Shown: positions 54,228 through 64,000 of the stretch, piece by piece
Layout of the letters: every line of letters starts with the position of its first letter
Numbering within the stretch: the stretch's first letter is position 1
DNA from: Methylophaga sp. 41_12_T18
GTDB taxonomy: Bacteria > Pseudomonadota > Gammaproteobacteria > Nitrosococcales > Methylophagaceae
Direction of reading: 5' to 3'
DNA length: 64,000 nucleotides
Assembly (NCBI GenBank): GCA_002163115.1
Contig: MAAI01000008.1
Span: 1-64,000, forward strand
Translations under genes and position numbers: made by a program
Notes under the pieces: generated by a model
Database searches by the model: none
Told to the model about the DNA's origin: nothing
The model's input: only the letters and a program-made list of their open reading frames with translations

Positions 54228-55168
54228 TAGGCAGTCACCTCAACACTGGTTGCCAAGATTTTCCAGACTAATGCTTCAAAACTTAAACCCGCTTGTTTTG
54301 CTGCCATTGGTACTAAGCTATGGTCTGTCATACCCGGTACACTATTAGCTTCAAGCAAATAAAATTCACCATCCTGATCACGCATCATGTCGACACGTCC
54401 CCAGCCCGTCATTCTTAAACCATTAAAGGCTGTTAATGCTAATTGTTGGCAGAAACTTTCTTCTTGCTCCGTTAAGCCACAAGGACATAAATATTCTGTG
54501 GTATTGGTTTTATATTTCGCTTCATAATCATAAAACTCATGCGGTGTTTGTAAGCGAATCATTGGCAGTGCCACTTGGTCTAAGATAGCCACTGTATATT
54601 CAGGACCATTGATCCAGCGTTCAGCCATCACTTCAGCATCAAATTTAGTTGCCACTTGGATTGCAGCTAATAATTCATCAGCTGAATTTACTTTAGCCAT
54701 ACCAATGCTAGAACCTTCATTCACTGGCTTGATAATCAGTGGCAAACCGATACGTGAAATAACAGCATCAAGATCTGATTGCTCACTAACACGTTCAAAA
54801 ATTGCTGTCGGTAACTGTTGTTGTAACCATGACTGTTTGCTGATCATCTTGTTCATTGACAATACAGCGCCCGTTACATCACTGCCAGTGAAGGGGATAT
54901 TCATTGACTGTAATAGCCCTTGAATAGCACCATCTTCACCACCACGACCATGCAGCATCACCAAAGCACGATCAAAGTTGCCAGCACTCAACTGTTCAGT
55001 AATATCAAAATCAACATCAACTTTATGGGCATCAATACCTTGATTTTGTAATGCCGTTAATACAGTTTCACCACTCATCAGTGAAATCTCACGTTCAGCG
55101 GAGCGGCCGCCCATCAACACAGCAACTCGACCAAAATCAGTGGCAGAAAGTGATTGTTTATCGATCAT
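54227..55168 (-). CDS. ddl: D-alanine--D-alanine ligase
   Basis: Joins two D-Ala for the peptidoglycan precursor. The 313-residue ATP-grasp enzyme has VLMGGRSAEREISLMSG at the N-terminus, LHGRGGEDGAIQGLLQ, KPVNEGSSIGMAKV and the metal-binding LLEANSVPGMTDHSLVP. Of DdlB type by position in the dcw cluster. Four-base overlap with murB. Confidence 0.97.
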   Translation of the reverse strand: MIDKQSLSATDFGRVAVLMGGRSAEREISLMSGETVLTALQNQGIDAHKVDVDFDITEQLSAGNFDRALVMLHGRGGEDGAIQGLLQSMNIPFTGSDVTGAVLSMNKMISKQSWLQQQLPTAIFERVSEQSDLDAVISRIGLPLIIKPVNEGSSIGMAKVNSADELLAAIQVATKFDAEVMAERWINGPEYTVAILDQVALPMIRLQTPHEFYDYEAKYKTNTTEYLCPCGLTEQEESFCQQLALTAFNGLRMTGWGRVDMMRDQDGEFYLLEANSVPGMTDHSLVPMAAKQAGLSFEALVWKILATSVEVTA

Positions 55169-56058
55169 ACAATCTCCCCCACTATATGCACTTCTGGTAC
55201 TAAGCTCACACCATGAATTTGAACAATTTTTTGCTGAACTAATGTAATCAAAGCTTCAATATCACTTGCTGTTGCAGTGCCATCATTAACAATAAAATTG
55301 GCATGTTTCTCAGAAACACGTGCTCCGCCAATATTCAGTCCTTTTAAATTGGCACTCTCAATCAAACGGCCTGCAAAATCGCCTTCTGGATTTCTAAACA
55401 CCGAACCTGCACAAGCCTGATTGGCTGGCTGACTAGCATTACGACGTTTTAGTAATTGTTTAATTTGTTCTAATTCTTGTTCAGCATCACCGATAGGAAA
55501 GTTAAGTGTCGCCGTGGCAAACCACTCACCTTCTGGCAGTTCAACATGGCGATAACTCACTTTAAAGTCTTCTGGTTTTCGAACTCGAATCGTGCCAGCG
55601 CGATCTACCGTTGTCACTTCAGATACAAACTGCCAAATTTCAGCTTGGTGGGCACCGGCATTCATCGCTAATGCACCACCTAATGTGCCCGGAATTCCCG
55701 CTAAGAATGCAGCGCCAGTCAAACCTGACTTAGCTATTCTTCTCGCTAGCTTGGCACAATAAACACCTACTTCAGCCGTGACAGTTTGAGATTCAATATC
55801 TAATGTTTTTAATGTTCCAGACGTTGAGATAACGGTACCTGCAAAACCACCATCACGGACAAGTAAGTTACTACCTAAGCCTAACCACATTAAAGGTTCA
55901 GATTCTGGTAACTGAGATAAAAACACCGCTAAATCTTGTACATTTTCAGGACGGTAAAACTGTTGAGCAAGACCACCAACACGCCATGATGTATGTTTAG
56001 CTAATGGCTCATTAGTGCGTAATTCACCTTGTAAATTTTGGTAGCGTTCAACAATCAT
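55165..56058 (-). CDS. murB: UDP-N-acetylenolpyruvoylglucosamine reductase
   Basis: FAD enzyme that reduces enolpyruvate to UDP-MurNAc. The 297-residue protein is of the short type-II (MurB-IIa) class: [16 protein letters not shown], the flavin loop [30 protein letters not shown], catalytic Ser in [10 protein letters not shown], and [10 protein letters not shown]. coli has the longer type I, so this arrangement differs from enterics. Located between murC and ddl, with short overlaps on both sides. Confidence 0.96.
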   Translation of the reverse strand: MIVERYQNLQGELRTNEPLAKHTSWRVGGLAQQFYRPENVQDLAVFLSQLPESEPLMWLGLGSNLLVRDGGFAGTVISTSGTLKTLDIESQTVTAEVGVYCAKLARRIAKSGLTGAAFLAGIPGTLGGALAMNAGAHQAEIWQFVSEVTTVDRAGTIRVRKPEDFKVSYRHVELPEGEWFATATLNFPIGDAEQELEQIKQLLKRRNASQPANQACAGSVFRNPEGDFAGRLIESANLKGLNIGGARVSEKHANFIVNDGTATASDIEALITLVQQKIVQIHGVSLVPEVHIVGEIV

Positions 56059-57473
56059 GATGACGCTTCCAATTGCTCAGGTAATTCACTAGACATCCGA
56101 CCGATATCACCCGCACCTAAGGTCAACAACAGGTCACCGTCTTCAACAAGACTTGGCAACAAGTCAAATAAAGCCTGCTTGTTCTCTGCAAATACGGGTT
56201 CAACTTGACCACGTAAACGGATAGCTCGGCATAAGCTACGTGCATCTGCGCCAGCAATTTTTGCTTCGCCAGCGGGATAAACTTCTAACACTACCAATAC
56301 ATCGACTGTCGATAAGACTTGGGCAAAGTCTTCAAACAAATCACGCGTTCGGCTATAACGATGCGGTTGGAACACAACAACAATTCGTTTATCAGGCCAG
56401 CTCGCTTTTGTAGCCGCCACAGTTGCAGCAATTTCAGTTGGATGATGACCATAATCATCCACCAATAACACGTCACCTTTTGCAGTATTAATTGTTCCTG
56501 CAATATTAAAGCGTCGACCAATGCCTGCAAATTTAGCTAGTGCTTGCTGACAGGCTTCAACAGAAACACCCAAATTACGTGCGACTGCTAATCCGGCTGT
56601 CGCATTAAGTGCATTATGAATACCTGGCATATTTAAGGTGATATCAAAGCGTGCTTCAGCTTGTTTATCAATGATGCTGAAATGACTCTTTCCATTAGCC
56701 TGAGTTAACTCAACAAGTTGAAAGTCAGCATCGTCACTTTGGCCATAAGTTAACAATGGTCGAGTAACATCAGTTAATACTTCACGAACAACTGGATCAT
56801 CAATACACATCACCGCTAAGCCGTAAAAAGGTAAGTGATGTAAAAACTCAATAAAGGTGGCTTTTAATTTTTCAAAATCATTATCATAAGTCGCCATATG
56901 ATCTTCATCGATATTAGTCACAATCGAGATCATTGGTTGCAGGTATAAAAATGACGCATCACTTTCATCTGCTTCAGCGACTAAATAGCGACCGCTGCCT
57001 AACCGTGCATTAGTCCCAGCACTATTAAGTCGACCACCAATAACAAATGTTGGGTCTAAGTCGCCTTCACTTAATAAAGCTGCCACTAGACTTGTTGTCG
57101 TTGTTTTTCCGTGAGTACCGGCAACAGCAATACCGTAACTAAAACGCATTAACTCCGCTAACATTTCTGCTCGTGGCACCACTGGAATACGTTGTTCTCT
57201 GGCAGCCATCAATTCAGGGTTATCTTCAGCTACAGCAGTTGTCACCACAACAACATCAGCACCTTCTAAATATGCAGGATCATGGCCTAGTTTGATATCA
57301 GCACCTAAGCTACGCAGATGTTGTACTAACGCATTTTCAGCAAGATCTGAACCTGACACTTGATAGCCCAGGTTAATTAATACTTCAGCAATGCCCCCCA
57401 TACCTACACCACCGATACCGATAAGGTGTATATGTTTGACTCTGCTTTGCATTGCTGAGGTTAATTTATCCAT
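56055..57473 (-). CDS. murC: UDP-N-acetylmuramate--L-alanine ligase
   Basis: First Mur ligase step, adding L-Ala to UDP-MurNAc. 472 residues: [19 protein letters not shown] (UDP-binding), ATP loop [10 protein letters not shown] (near 115), [12 protein letters not shown] and [13 protein letters not shown]. Eight-base overlap with murG; four with murB. Confidence 0.97.
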   Translation of the reverse strand: MDKLTSAMQSRVKHIHLIGIGGVGMGGIAEVLINLGYQVSGSDLAENALVQHLRSLGADIKLGHDPAYLEGADVVVVTTAVAEDNPELMAAREQRIPVVPRAEMLAELMRFSYGIAVAGTHGKTTTTSLVAALLSEGDLDPTFVIGGRLNSAGTNARLGSGRYLVAEADESDASFLYLQPMISIVTNIDEDHMATYDNDFEKLKATFIEFLHHLPFYGLAVMCIDDPVVREVLTDVTRPLLTYGQSDDADFQLVELTQANGKSHFSIIDKQAEARFDITLNMPGIHNALNATAGLAVARNLGVSVEACQQALAKFAGIGRRFNIAGTINTAKGDVLLVDDYGHHPTEIAATVAATKASWPDKRIVVVFQPHRYSRTRDLFEDFAQVLSTVDVLVVLEVYPAGEAKIAGADARSLCRAIRLRGQVEPVFAENKQALFDLLPSLVEDGDLLLTLGAGDIGRMSSELPEQLEASS

Positions 57474-58545
57474 GTGCTAACTCCTGACACACAGAACTTA
57501 TTACTTGTGCGGTGCCGTTTTTTGCTTGTGTTCTCGCAGCTGATGCCATTGTTAATAACTGCTGACGATCTTGTGTCATTGTCTGTATTTCATTGGCTAG
57601 CGATTGTGCAGTCAATGCGTTTTCTTGTATTAATTTTGCACCGCCGACCTTAACTAATGCTGCAGCATTATGTGTCTGATGGTCATCTACCGCATAAGGG
57701 TAAGGCACTAAAATAGCCGGTAAACCTACAGCTGATAATTCAGCAACTGTTAACGCACCTGCTCGGCAAATCACCATGTCAGCCCACTCATATTCAGCGG
57801 CCATATCATCAATAAAGGCTGAAACATTGCTTGCTACTCCGGCCTGTTGATACGACTCAATACAATCATCGTAATGACGTTGACCACATTGATGTTTGAC
57901 TTCAGGTCGCTGTGCTTCATCAATCAAAGCCAGTGCTTGTGGAATTAATGTATTTAAAGCTCTAGCACCCAAACTACCACCTAGTACTAGCAAACGTATT
58001 GCACCTGTTCTTGAACTATAACGCTGTGCTGGTGCTGCAATTTGTTCTATCTCGCTACGTACAGGGTTGCCTACCCACTGCGATTCGATGTTGTTAGCAA
58101 AGCTATTTGGAAAACCTTCCATCACAACTTTAGCTAATCGAGCTAAACATTTATTGGTTAATCCTGGAATCGCATTTTGTTCATGAATAACTAATGGTTT
58201 AGCCATTAATTTAGCAGCCACGCCACCTGGGCCAGAAGCAAAACCACCTAAGCCCATCACAACGTCAGGCTTAATATTTCTAATGGCAGACATCGCTTCA
58301 AAAACAGCCTTAGCAACTTTAAACGGAGCTAACAACCAACCTAAAGCGCCATTGCCACGTAGACCTTGCACTGAGATATAACTAATTGGGATATCAGCTG
58401 CAGGTACCAACTTCGCTTCAATACCACGTTCAGTGCCCATCCAGAATACTTCCACATTTTGCTTACGTAATTCTTCAGCCACGGCTAATGCTGGGAAAAC
58501 ATGTCCACCAGTACCGCCCGCCATAATTAATACACGTATAGTCAT
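57466..58545 (-). CDS. murG: MurG lipid II glycosyltransferase
   Basis: Adds GlcNAc to lipid I on the inner face of the membrane. 359 residues with the G loops [30 protein letters not shown], and [12 protein letters not shown], and the acceptor region [25 protein letters not shown]. The basic/hydrophobic membrane patch is near residue 80 ([14 protein letters not shown]). Lies between ftsW and murC as usual. Confidence 0.97.
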   Translation of the reverse strand: MTIRVLIMAGGTGGHVFPALAVAEELRKQNVEVFWMGTERGIEAKLVPAADIPISYISVQGLRGNGALGWLLAPFKVAKAVFEAMSAIRNIKPDVVMGLGGFASGPGGVAAKLMAKPLVIHEQNAIPGLTNKCLARLAKVVMEGFPNSFANNIESQWVGNPVRSEIEQIAAPAQRYSSRTGAIRLLVLGGSLGARALNTLIPQALALIDEAQRPEVKHQCGQRHYDDCIESYQQAGVASNVSAFIDDMAAEYEWADMVICRAGALTVAELSAVGLPAILVPYPYAVDDHQTHNAAALVKVGGAKLIQENALTAQSLANEIQTMTQDRQQLLTMASAARTQAKNGTAQVISSVCQELAHG

Positions 58546-59681
58546 CGTTTCACCCTCGCTGCTGCTTTTTCAGGGAAACGAGTTTCTTGATCAACTCGAA
58601 ATAACAAGGCAATGGCAACACCGACGATCACTAAACTACTACCGCCATAACTCATTAAAGGCAGTGTTAAGCCTTTAGTTGGTAACGCGCCCATATTCAC
58701 GCCCATATTGACGCAGGCTTGAAGACCTAACCAAATACCTACGCCATAAGCGACTTGAGCACCAAATACTTGACCTGATAATTCTGCTGCTCTGCCGATA
58801 GCTAATGCACGCCAGATAAAGACAAAAAACAATGCAATTATTGACATTGCGCCGACTAAACCCAGCTCTTCAGCCAAGATGGAATATAAAAAGTCCGTAT
58901 GTGCTTCTGGTAAATAAAATAACTTTTGCATGCTGCTACCCAAGCCAACGCCTAACCAGTCACCTCGACCGAAGGCTATTAATGCCTGCGTTAATTGGAA
59001 ACCACTGCCAAAAGGATCAGCCCAAGGGTCAAGAAAGCTTTGTAGCCGTTGTAAGCGATAAGGGGCCAACCACACCAATAAAGCGAATAGCGCACCCATC
59101 ACACTGATTAATGCAGCAAAGACATCTAAGCGTGCTCCACCTAGAAATAACATCGCTAACACTGTCGATAAGATAACGACCATCGAGCCCATATCTGGTT
59201 GCATTAACAATAAAATTGCCGCAACTCCTAATAACACTAGTGGTGCTAATACTTTGAAGAATGAACTATGCAGCTGGCCATGGTGTCGTTGTAAGTAGTC
59301 GGCAATATAAAATATTGCAAACAATTTAATGATTTCAGCAACTTGTACATTGATAGGTCCTAACGGCAACCAACGTGAACTACCATTCACTTCCCGGCCA
59401 ATACCGGGTATCAATACCAAAACTAACAAGCCGACACCGATCATTAATAACTGAGGAGCAAACCGTTGCCAAAAAGACAGTCGAATTGAAACAACTAAGC
59501 CAGCGATTACTAAGCCAACGCCGGCAAAGATTGCTTGGCGAATAAAATAATACAATGGCTGTGACATTTTGCTATCAGCAATGGTAATAGATGCTGAAGC
59601 GACCATAATTAGGCCAATCACCAACAGTGATAAGGTGACAAATAATAGGCTACGATCAAAATTAGCAGTCGGTTGAGTCAT
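58542..59681 (-). CDS. ftsW: FtsW septal peptidoglycan polymerase
   Basis: SEDS-family glycosyltransferase that polymerises lipid II at the septum. 379 residues with about ten membrane segments; conserved NVQVAEIIKLFAIFYIADYL, LLMQPDMGSMVVIL, RLQSFLDPWADPFGSGFQLTQ and GLTLPLMSYGGSSL. It overlaps murG by four bases and murD by one. Confidence 0.97.
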   Translation of the reverse strand: MTQPTANFDRSLLFVTLSLLVIGLIMVASASITIADSKMSQPLYYFIRQAIFAGVGLVIAGLVVSIRLSFWQRFAPQLLMIGVGLLVLVLIPGIGREVNGSSRWLPLGPINVQVAEIIKLFAIFYIADYLQRHHGQLHSSFFKVLAPLVLLGVAAILLLMQPDMGSMVVILSTVLAMLFLGGARLDVFAALISVMGALFALLVWLAPYRLQRLQSFLDPWADPFGSGFQLTQALIAFGRGDWLGVGLGSSMQKLFYLPEAHTDFLYSILAEELGLVGAMSIIALFFVFIWRALAIGRAAELSGQVFGAQVAYGVGIWLGLQACVNMGVNMGALPTKGLTLPLMSYGGSSLVIVGVAIALLFRVDQETRFPEKAAARVKR

Positions 59682-61036
59682 TATTTCAACTCCTGAACTG
59701 CTTGCTCAAAAGCATCGCCACGTTGGACATAGCCATCAAACATGTCAAAACTAGCACAAGCTGGAGAAAGTAATACACTGCTACCTGCTACAGCTTGTTC
59801 AGCAGCCATAGTCACCGCCAGCTCTAAAGTATCAGCTTGCAGTGTAGTAACGCTATCAGGAACTACTTGCTCAATCTGTTGTGCATCTTGGCCAAACAAT
59901 ACGACCGCTTTAATATGTTTTGCTAATACGGCAGTTAATGTTGAGAAATCTTGATCTTTAGCCACTCCACCTGCCAGTAAAATTAAATCACCCTGCCCAG
60001 CTAAACCTTCAATTGCTGCAATCGTAGCGCCAACATTGGTTGCTTTAGAATCATTAAACCAACGCACGTCATTAATTTTATCAACCAAACGACAGCGATG
60101 GGCTAGGCCTCGATATGCTTGTATCGCTGATAACATTGCTGCCATCGGTAGTGCCATTGCAGAACCTAAGGCTAAGGCAGCTAAAGCATTGGCAATATTA
60201 TGTTTGCCGACAATTTTCATATCCGTAACAGCTAATAATGCTTGTTCACCTTCAGCTAACCATTGCTGTCCATCTTGCTCTATTAGGCCAAAATCAACAC
60301 CTTCAGTTGCATGCAAGCTAAAGCCAATTTGATTACGGCCCATTTGTGATAATTCGTTAACTACAGCATCTTCACGATTAATAACCATGACGCCGTCACC
60401 ATTAAAGATACGTGCTTTTGCTTGTTGATAATCTTCAATGCTGTCGTAACGATCTAGGTGATCGGGGCTGACATTTAATATTGCCGCAGCAAATGCATTA
60501 AGTGTTTTCACTGTTTCTAGTTGAAAACTAGATAACTCCACGATATAAAAGTCTGGTGCTGGCTCAGTGATTAAATCCAATGCTGGCGTACCCAAATTAC
60601 CGCCAACTCGAATCACTTTATCTGCTGCTTCAGCCATCTCAGCTAATAAGGTTGTAACTGTACTTTTACCATTTGAACCGGTAATAGCTACGATAGGTGC
60701 ATTGGCATAACGTGAAAATAGCTCGATATCACCGACCATTTCTACCCCAGCTTCACGGGCAGCAACAATTTCAGGTAAACGAGGATCGATGCCAGGACTT
60801 AATACGATCATGTCTGCTTGTTTCATCCAAGCTAGATCTAAACCACCTGTTTTTACGACTACTTCTGGATAATTTTGCTGTAATTCAGCTAATGATGGTG
60901 GTCTTTCACGCGTATCCATCACTGCTACATCAACATAATGTTGCACCAAAAATTTGGCACAAGACAATCCCGTCTGTCCTAAACCTAGGATCAGACAGTT
61001 TGTTGGCTGTAGTTGATGGTTAGCGTTGGCAGTCAT
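59681..61036 (-). CDS. murD: UDP-N-acetylmuramoylalanine--D-glutamate ligase
   Basis: Adds D-Glu. I take ATG 61036 (451 residues), overlapping the mraY stop as ATGA; a longer frame to 61090 would run into mraY. ATP loop [29 protein letters not shown], and [19 protein letters not shown] are present. UDP-binding start [15 protein letters not shown] is typical. Confidence 0.97.
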   Translation of the reverse strand: MTANANHQLQPTNCLILGLGQTGLSCAKFLVQHYVDVAVMDTRERPPSLAELQQNYPEVVVKTGGLDLAWMKQADMIVLSPGIDPRLPEIVAAREAGVEMVGDIELFSRYANAPIVAITGSNGKSTVTTLLAEMAEAADKVIRVGGNLGTPALDLITEPAPDFYIVELSSFQLETVKTLNAFAAAILNVSPDHLDRYDSIEDYQQAKARIFNGDGVMVINREDAVVNELSQMGRNQIGFSLHATEGVDFGLIEQDGQQWLAEGEQALLAVTDMKIVGKHNIANALAALALGSAMALPMAAMLSAIQAYRGLAHRCRLVDKINDVRWFNDSKATNVGATIAAIEGLAGQGDLILLAGGVAKDQDFSTLTAVLAKHIKAVVLFGQDAQQIEQVVPDSVTTLQADTLELAVTMAAEQAVAGSSVLLSPACASFDMFDGYVQRGDAFEQAVQELK

Positions 61037-62115
61037 CGTATTTTTAAACTCGCTAAGCCAACTAATACTAAAAATACGGTGATGATCCAAAAGCGCACAA
61101 TGATACGAGGCTCAGGCCAACCTTTTAATTCATAATGATGATGAATCGGTGCCATCAAAAATACACGTTTGCCACGTAATTTATATGAGCCAACTTGCAA
61201 AATCACCGATAGAGTTTCGACAACAAATACACCGCCCATAATCATCAATACCAATTCTTGACGAACCAACACTGCCACTGTACCTAAAGCTGCACCTAAT
61301 GCTAAGGCACCAATATCGCCCATAAAGACTTGGGCTGGATAGGTGTTAAACCATAAAAATCCTAAACCAGCACCGACCATGGCAGCACAAAATACAGTCA
61401 ATTCGCCAGCGCCAGGAATAAAAGGAATAGCTAGATAAGTCGCAAATTCAAAATGGCCCGTCACATAACTAAATAAGCCTAATGCTGCTGCCACCATCAC
61501 TGTTGGCATCACAGCTAAACCATCTAAACCATCAGTTAGGTTTACCGCATTACTACTACCTACGATCACTAAGTAAGTAAGCAACATATACCAGCCACCT
61601 AATGGAATAATAATGTCTTTAAAGAAAGGAATAATTAACTGTGTTTCTGCAGGAATAAGTGCGGTTTGATATAAAAACACTGCTGCAACGACACCAACGA
61701 CTGATTGCCAAAAATACTTATAACGACTTAATAAGCCTTTTGGATCTTGACGTACTAATTTGATGTAATCATCAACAAAACCAATCACACCAAATGACAG
61801 TGTGACTAATAACACCGTCCATACATAACGGTTATTTAAATCAGCCCACAATAAAGTGCTCACAGCTATAGCGACCAATATTAGAGCGCCGCCCATTGTC
61901 GGCGTGCCAGACTTACTTAAGTGCGACTGAGGGCCATCATCGCGGATAACTTGGCCAATTTGCTTGAAACTCAAATGACGAATCATGCTTGGGCCAACAA
62001 TTAAGGCAATACCTAATGCTGTTATAACACCCAAAATGGCTCTTAAGGTTAAGTATTGGAAAACAGCAAAACCACTGTGGAATTGTGTTAAATATTCACT
62101 TAAGTAAAGTAACAT
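61033..62115 (-). CDS. mraY: phospho-N-acetylmuramoyl-pentapeptide transferase
   Basis: Makes lipid I from UDP-MurNAc-pentapeptide and undecaprenyl phosphate. 360 residues, ten membrane segments. Conserved TPTMGGALI, the aspartate pair in [18 protein letters not shown] and [13 protein letters not shown], and the [11 protein letters not shown] segment near the C-terminus. Overlaps murF by one base. Confidence 0.98.
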   Translation of the reverse strand: MLLYLSEYLTQFHSGFAVFQYLTLRAILGVITALGIALIVGPSMIRHLSFKQIGQVIRDDGPQSHLSKSGTPTMGGALILVAIAVSTLLWADLNNRYVWTVLLVTLSFGVIGFVDDYIKLVRQDPKGLLSRYKYFWQSVVGVVAAVFLYQTALIPAETQLIIPFFKDIIIPLGGWYMLLTYLVIVGSSNAVNLTDGLDGLAVMPTVMVAAALGLFSYVTGHFEFATYLAIPFIPGAGELTVFCAAMVGAGLGFLWFNTYPAQVFMGDIGALALGAALGTVAVLVRQELVLMIMGGVFVVETLSVILQVGSYKLRGKRVFLMAPIHHHYELKGWPEPRIIVRFWIITVFLVLVGLASLKIR

Positions 62116-63470
62116 TAGGCTTCTCCCTGCTCAGCTAACATATCTGCTAACTTATCTAATTGCATAAAACGAGAGCCTTTTATTAGGCAAGTAATTTCAG
62201 GTGTTAATTCCTGTTGTAACTGTTGTTGCAAGATGTTCATATCCTCAAAATGGTTTGCACCATCACCAAATGCTTGCATGGCAAATTGACTGCTGTCGCC
62301 AATACAAAATAACTTTTTAATTCCTGAAGCTTTGGCATCTTTACCCATCTGTTGGTGTAAAGACTTACTTTCTTCACCAAGCTCACCAAAGTCGCCTAAT
62401 ACCAACCAATGCTCACCAGAGAAACTATGCATACTGGCTAAGGCTTGTTGATATGAAGTTGGATTTGCATTGTAGGTATCATCGATAATCTGTGAGCCAT
62501 TGACTGCAGCACGTACTTGCAGTCGATGCGGTACAGCTTTCATTGTCGCTAAACCTTTCACCATGTCTTCTATAGAAATAGTGAAGGCATTACAGATAGC
62601 AATTGCTGCTAAGGCGTTAGCGATATTATGTTTACCGGTAAGTGGTAAGTTGATGTAGTTGTACTGACCGGCAAGCTCAACCATAAAATGACTTGCTGCG
62701 GTATCTAGCTGAATATCTTGAGCTGTCACATCAGCAACGTCATCAAAGCCAAACATCACCGTATTGTTGTCAGCAAGTACTTGCTTCCATTTATCTACAT
62801 AGGGCATATCGGCATTAAAGATACCGGTTCCATTTGCTGCTAGCGTTGAGAAAATCTCTGTTTTGGCATTGGCAACACCCTCGACACTGCCAAAGCCTTC
62901 TAAATGAGCCGGCGCGACATTGTTAATGATCGCCACATCAGGTTGGGCCATTGCAACTAACTTGGCAATTTCACCTGGATGATTAGCACCCATTTCAATA
63001 ACAGCAAAATCATCACTTTCAGCCAAGCGACATAATGTAAGAGGCACACCTAGTTCGTTATTTAAATTACCTTGTGTTGCTAACACTAAATGACTTTGTC
63101 CTAGAATCGACGCAACCATTTCTTTAACCGTGGTTTTACCGTTACTGCCTGTGATAGCAACGACTTTCACATCACACTGTTGACGCCAATAAGCTGCAAT
63201 AACACCAAATGCCACTACCACATCGTCGACAACAAGTTGAGGTAATTCATCATCTTGTAGTTCTGTGACTAATGCTGCACTTGCACCTGAAATACGTGCT
63301 TGGGCAATATAGTCATGACCATTTACATGCTCGCCACTGAGAGCAACAAATAAACTGCCAGGTTGAACTTTTCTGCTATCAATCACAGCTGAACGTACTA
63401 CTGCATCTTGCTCTGGTACTTCACATGCTAATAATGTAGCTAAGGCTGACAACGTAACATTTATAGTCAT
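62115..63470 (-). CDS. murF: UDP-N-acetylmuramoyl-tripeptide--D-alanyl-D-alanine ligase
   Basis: Adds the D-Ala-D-Ala made by Ddl. 451 residues: ATP loop [41 protein letters not shown] and [11 protein letters not shown]. Four-base overlap with murE upstream. Confidence 0.97.
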   Translation of the reverse strand: MTINVTLSALATLLACEVPEQDAVVRSAVIDSRKVQPGSLFVALSGEHVNGHDYIAQARISGASAALVTELQDDELPQLVVDDVVVAFGVIAAYWRQQCDVKVVAITGSNGKTTVKEMVASILGQSHLVLATQGNLNNELGVPLTLCRLAESDDFAVIEMGANHPGEIAKLVAMAQPDVAIINNVAPAHLEGFGSVEGVANAKTEIFSTLAANGTGIFNADMPYVDKWKQVLADNNTVMFGFDDVADVTAQDIQLDTAASHFMVELAGQYNYINLPLTGKHNIANALAAIAICNAFTISIEDMVKGLATMKAVPHRLQVRAAVNGSQIIDDTYNANPTSYQQALASMHSFSGEHWLVLGDFGELGEESKSLHQQMGKDAKASGIKKLFCIGDSSQFAMQAFGDGANHFEDMNILQQQLQQELTPEITCLIKGSRFMQLDKLADMLAEQGEA

Positions 63471-64000
63471 AACACTACCTCGCTTGAACGATGACTGGCG
63501 TCATTTGCAGCATTAAGTGCCGTCATCACGGCTTGAGCATCACTAAAAGCATGCTTAACACCGGCTATTTCTTGATATTGCTCATGGCCTTTACCAGCCA
63601 CTAAAACGATGTCGCTACTAGCAGCATGTTGCACTGCAAAGCTAATTGCTTGTTGACGATCATGTTCAACATGAACACCTTCTGTTCTGGTAATGCCACT
63701 GATAATATCGCTAACAATATCTTCATTATTTTCACTGCGTGGGTTATCTGAAGTAAGCACTAACATTTCAGCACTATCTTGGGCTGCTTTGCCCATCAAA
63801 GCGCGTTTGCCCTTATCACGATCGCCACCACAACCAAATACGCACCATAGCTGGCCATTACTAGTTAAATGTGTTTTTAGAGAAGTTAATGCTTGTGTCA
63901 GCGCATCAGGCGTATGGGCAAAATCAATCACCACAGCAGTTGTGTTATCGCTACCGTAAGCCTGCATTCTGCCTTCAACTGCCTGACAGTGAGTAATTGC
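63467..64000 (-). CDS. murE: UDP-MurNAc-tripeptide synthetase, 5' part outside the window
   Basis: Only the C-terminal ~177 residues are in view; the frame is open to base 64000. The conserved GRMQ, VVIDFAHTPDAL, and FGCGGDRDKGKRALMGKAA are MurE features, and LTSDNPRSENNEDIVSDI carries the DNPR motif that selects meso-diaminopimelate as the added amino acid. Hence a Gram-negative-type A1-gamma peptidoglycan. Followed immediately by murF. Confidence 0.96.
   Translation of the reverse strand, partial: AITHCQAVEGRMQAYGSDNTTAVVIDFAHTPDALTQALTSLKTHLTSNGQLWCVFGCGGDRDKGKRALMGKAAQDSAEMLVLTSDNPRSENNEDIVSDIISGITRTEGVHVEHDRQQAISFAVQHAASSDIVLVAGKGHEQYQEIAGVKHAFSDAQAVMTALNAANDASHRSSEVVL

Noticed and set aside
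59681-61090. Longer MurD with 18 extra residues
   Set aside because: The extension lies inside mraY; the ATGA overlap start is more credible. The same reasoning excluded long forms of argJ, pxpB and the methyltransferase.
1-64000. tRNA, rRNA, CRISPR array, insertion sequence or prophage
   Set aside because: None seen: no cloverleaf sequences, no regular spaced repeats, no transposase or phage gene families.

Overview
The window reads as a chromosomal segment of a gram-negative, probably marine gammaproteobacterium. Evidence: an outer-membrane-type cell wall gene set (lpxC beside ftsZ and mur genes), Gammaproteobacteria-type families (Uup, YheS, YbiT, CpxRA-like, DUF3549, DUF4197), DciA instead of DnaC as helicase loader, a nickel superoxide dismutase typical of marine bacteria, and moderate-to-low GC by eye. 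I cannot fix the genus from sequence reading alone. No tRNA, rRNA, CRISPR array, prophage or insertion sequence is recognisable; gene density is high.

Layout. 1-5370: the 3' end of a CbbQ/NorQ-type AAA+ ATPase and its VWA partner CbbO/NorD, then an unknown gene, a DUF4197 protein and a haem-binding membrane protein. 5446-12690: an AGCS Na+/amino-acid symporter, a Ca-binding-like acidic protein, a spermidine-synthase-like methyltransferase and two tandem ABC-F genes (uup, yheS). 12758-12945: an imperfect palindromic intergenic repeat. 12965-15202: ung and a Ni-superoxide dismutase operon (TPR-like protein, small His-rich membrane protein, sodN, sodX) behind a Fur-box-like site. 15352-24136: MATE exporter, diguanylate cyclase, pxpABC (5-oxoproline), hybrid-less histidine kinase, and an AT-rich HEPN-like orphan. 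24364-29367: a Fur-box-preceded operon of ExbB-like protein, DUF2149 protein and a membrane-anchored exported CobN-like chelatase. 29506-32523: CpxRA-like two-component system convergent with a four-EF-hand protein. 32899-40668: msrB, GIY-YIG, ybiT, a CHASE4-GGDEF cyclase, SYLF, ASCH, CheY-like receiver, dodecin and a DeaD/CsdA helicase. 40751-43427: SpmAB fusion, MddA-like methyltransferase and peptide deformylase. 43437-64000: DUF3549, argJ, secA, M23 peptidase, dciA, then the dcw cluster lpxC-ftsZ-ftsA-ftsQ-ddl-murB-murC-murG-ftsW-murD-mraY-murF-murE, nearly all on the minus strand with start/stop overlaps.

How they work together. The dcw genes build lipid II and the division ring; their tight overlaps imply translational coupling. 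Two iron-linked systems stand out: the Ni-SOD operon (an iron-sparing oxidative defence) and the CobN-like/ExbB/DUF2149 operon. The latter resembles the hmuS-hmuU-hmuV part of Bacteroidota haem-uptake loci rather than cobalamin synthesis, since the large subunit has a signal peptide and a C-terminal membrane anchor and no cob genes are nearby. That operon is the best candidate here for a poorly described system; its function is inferred.
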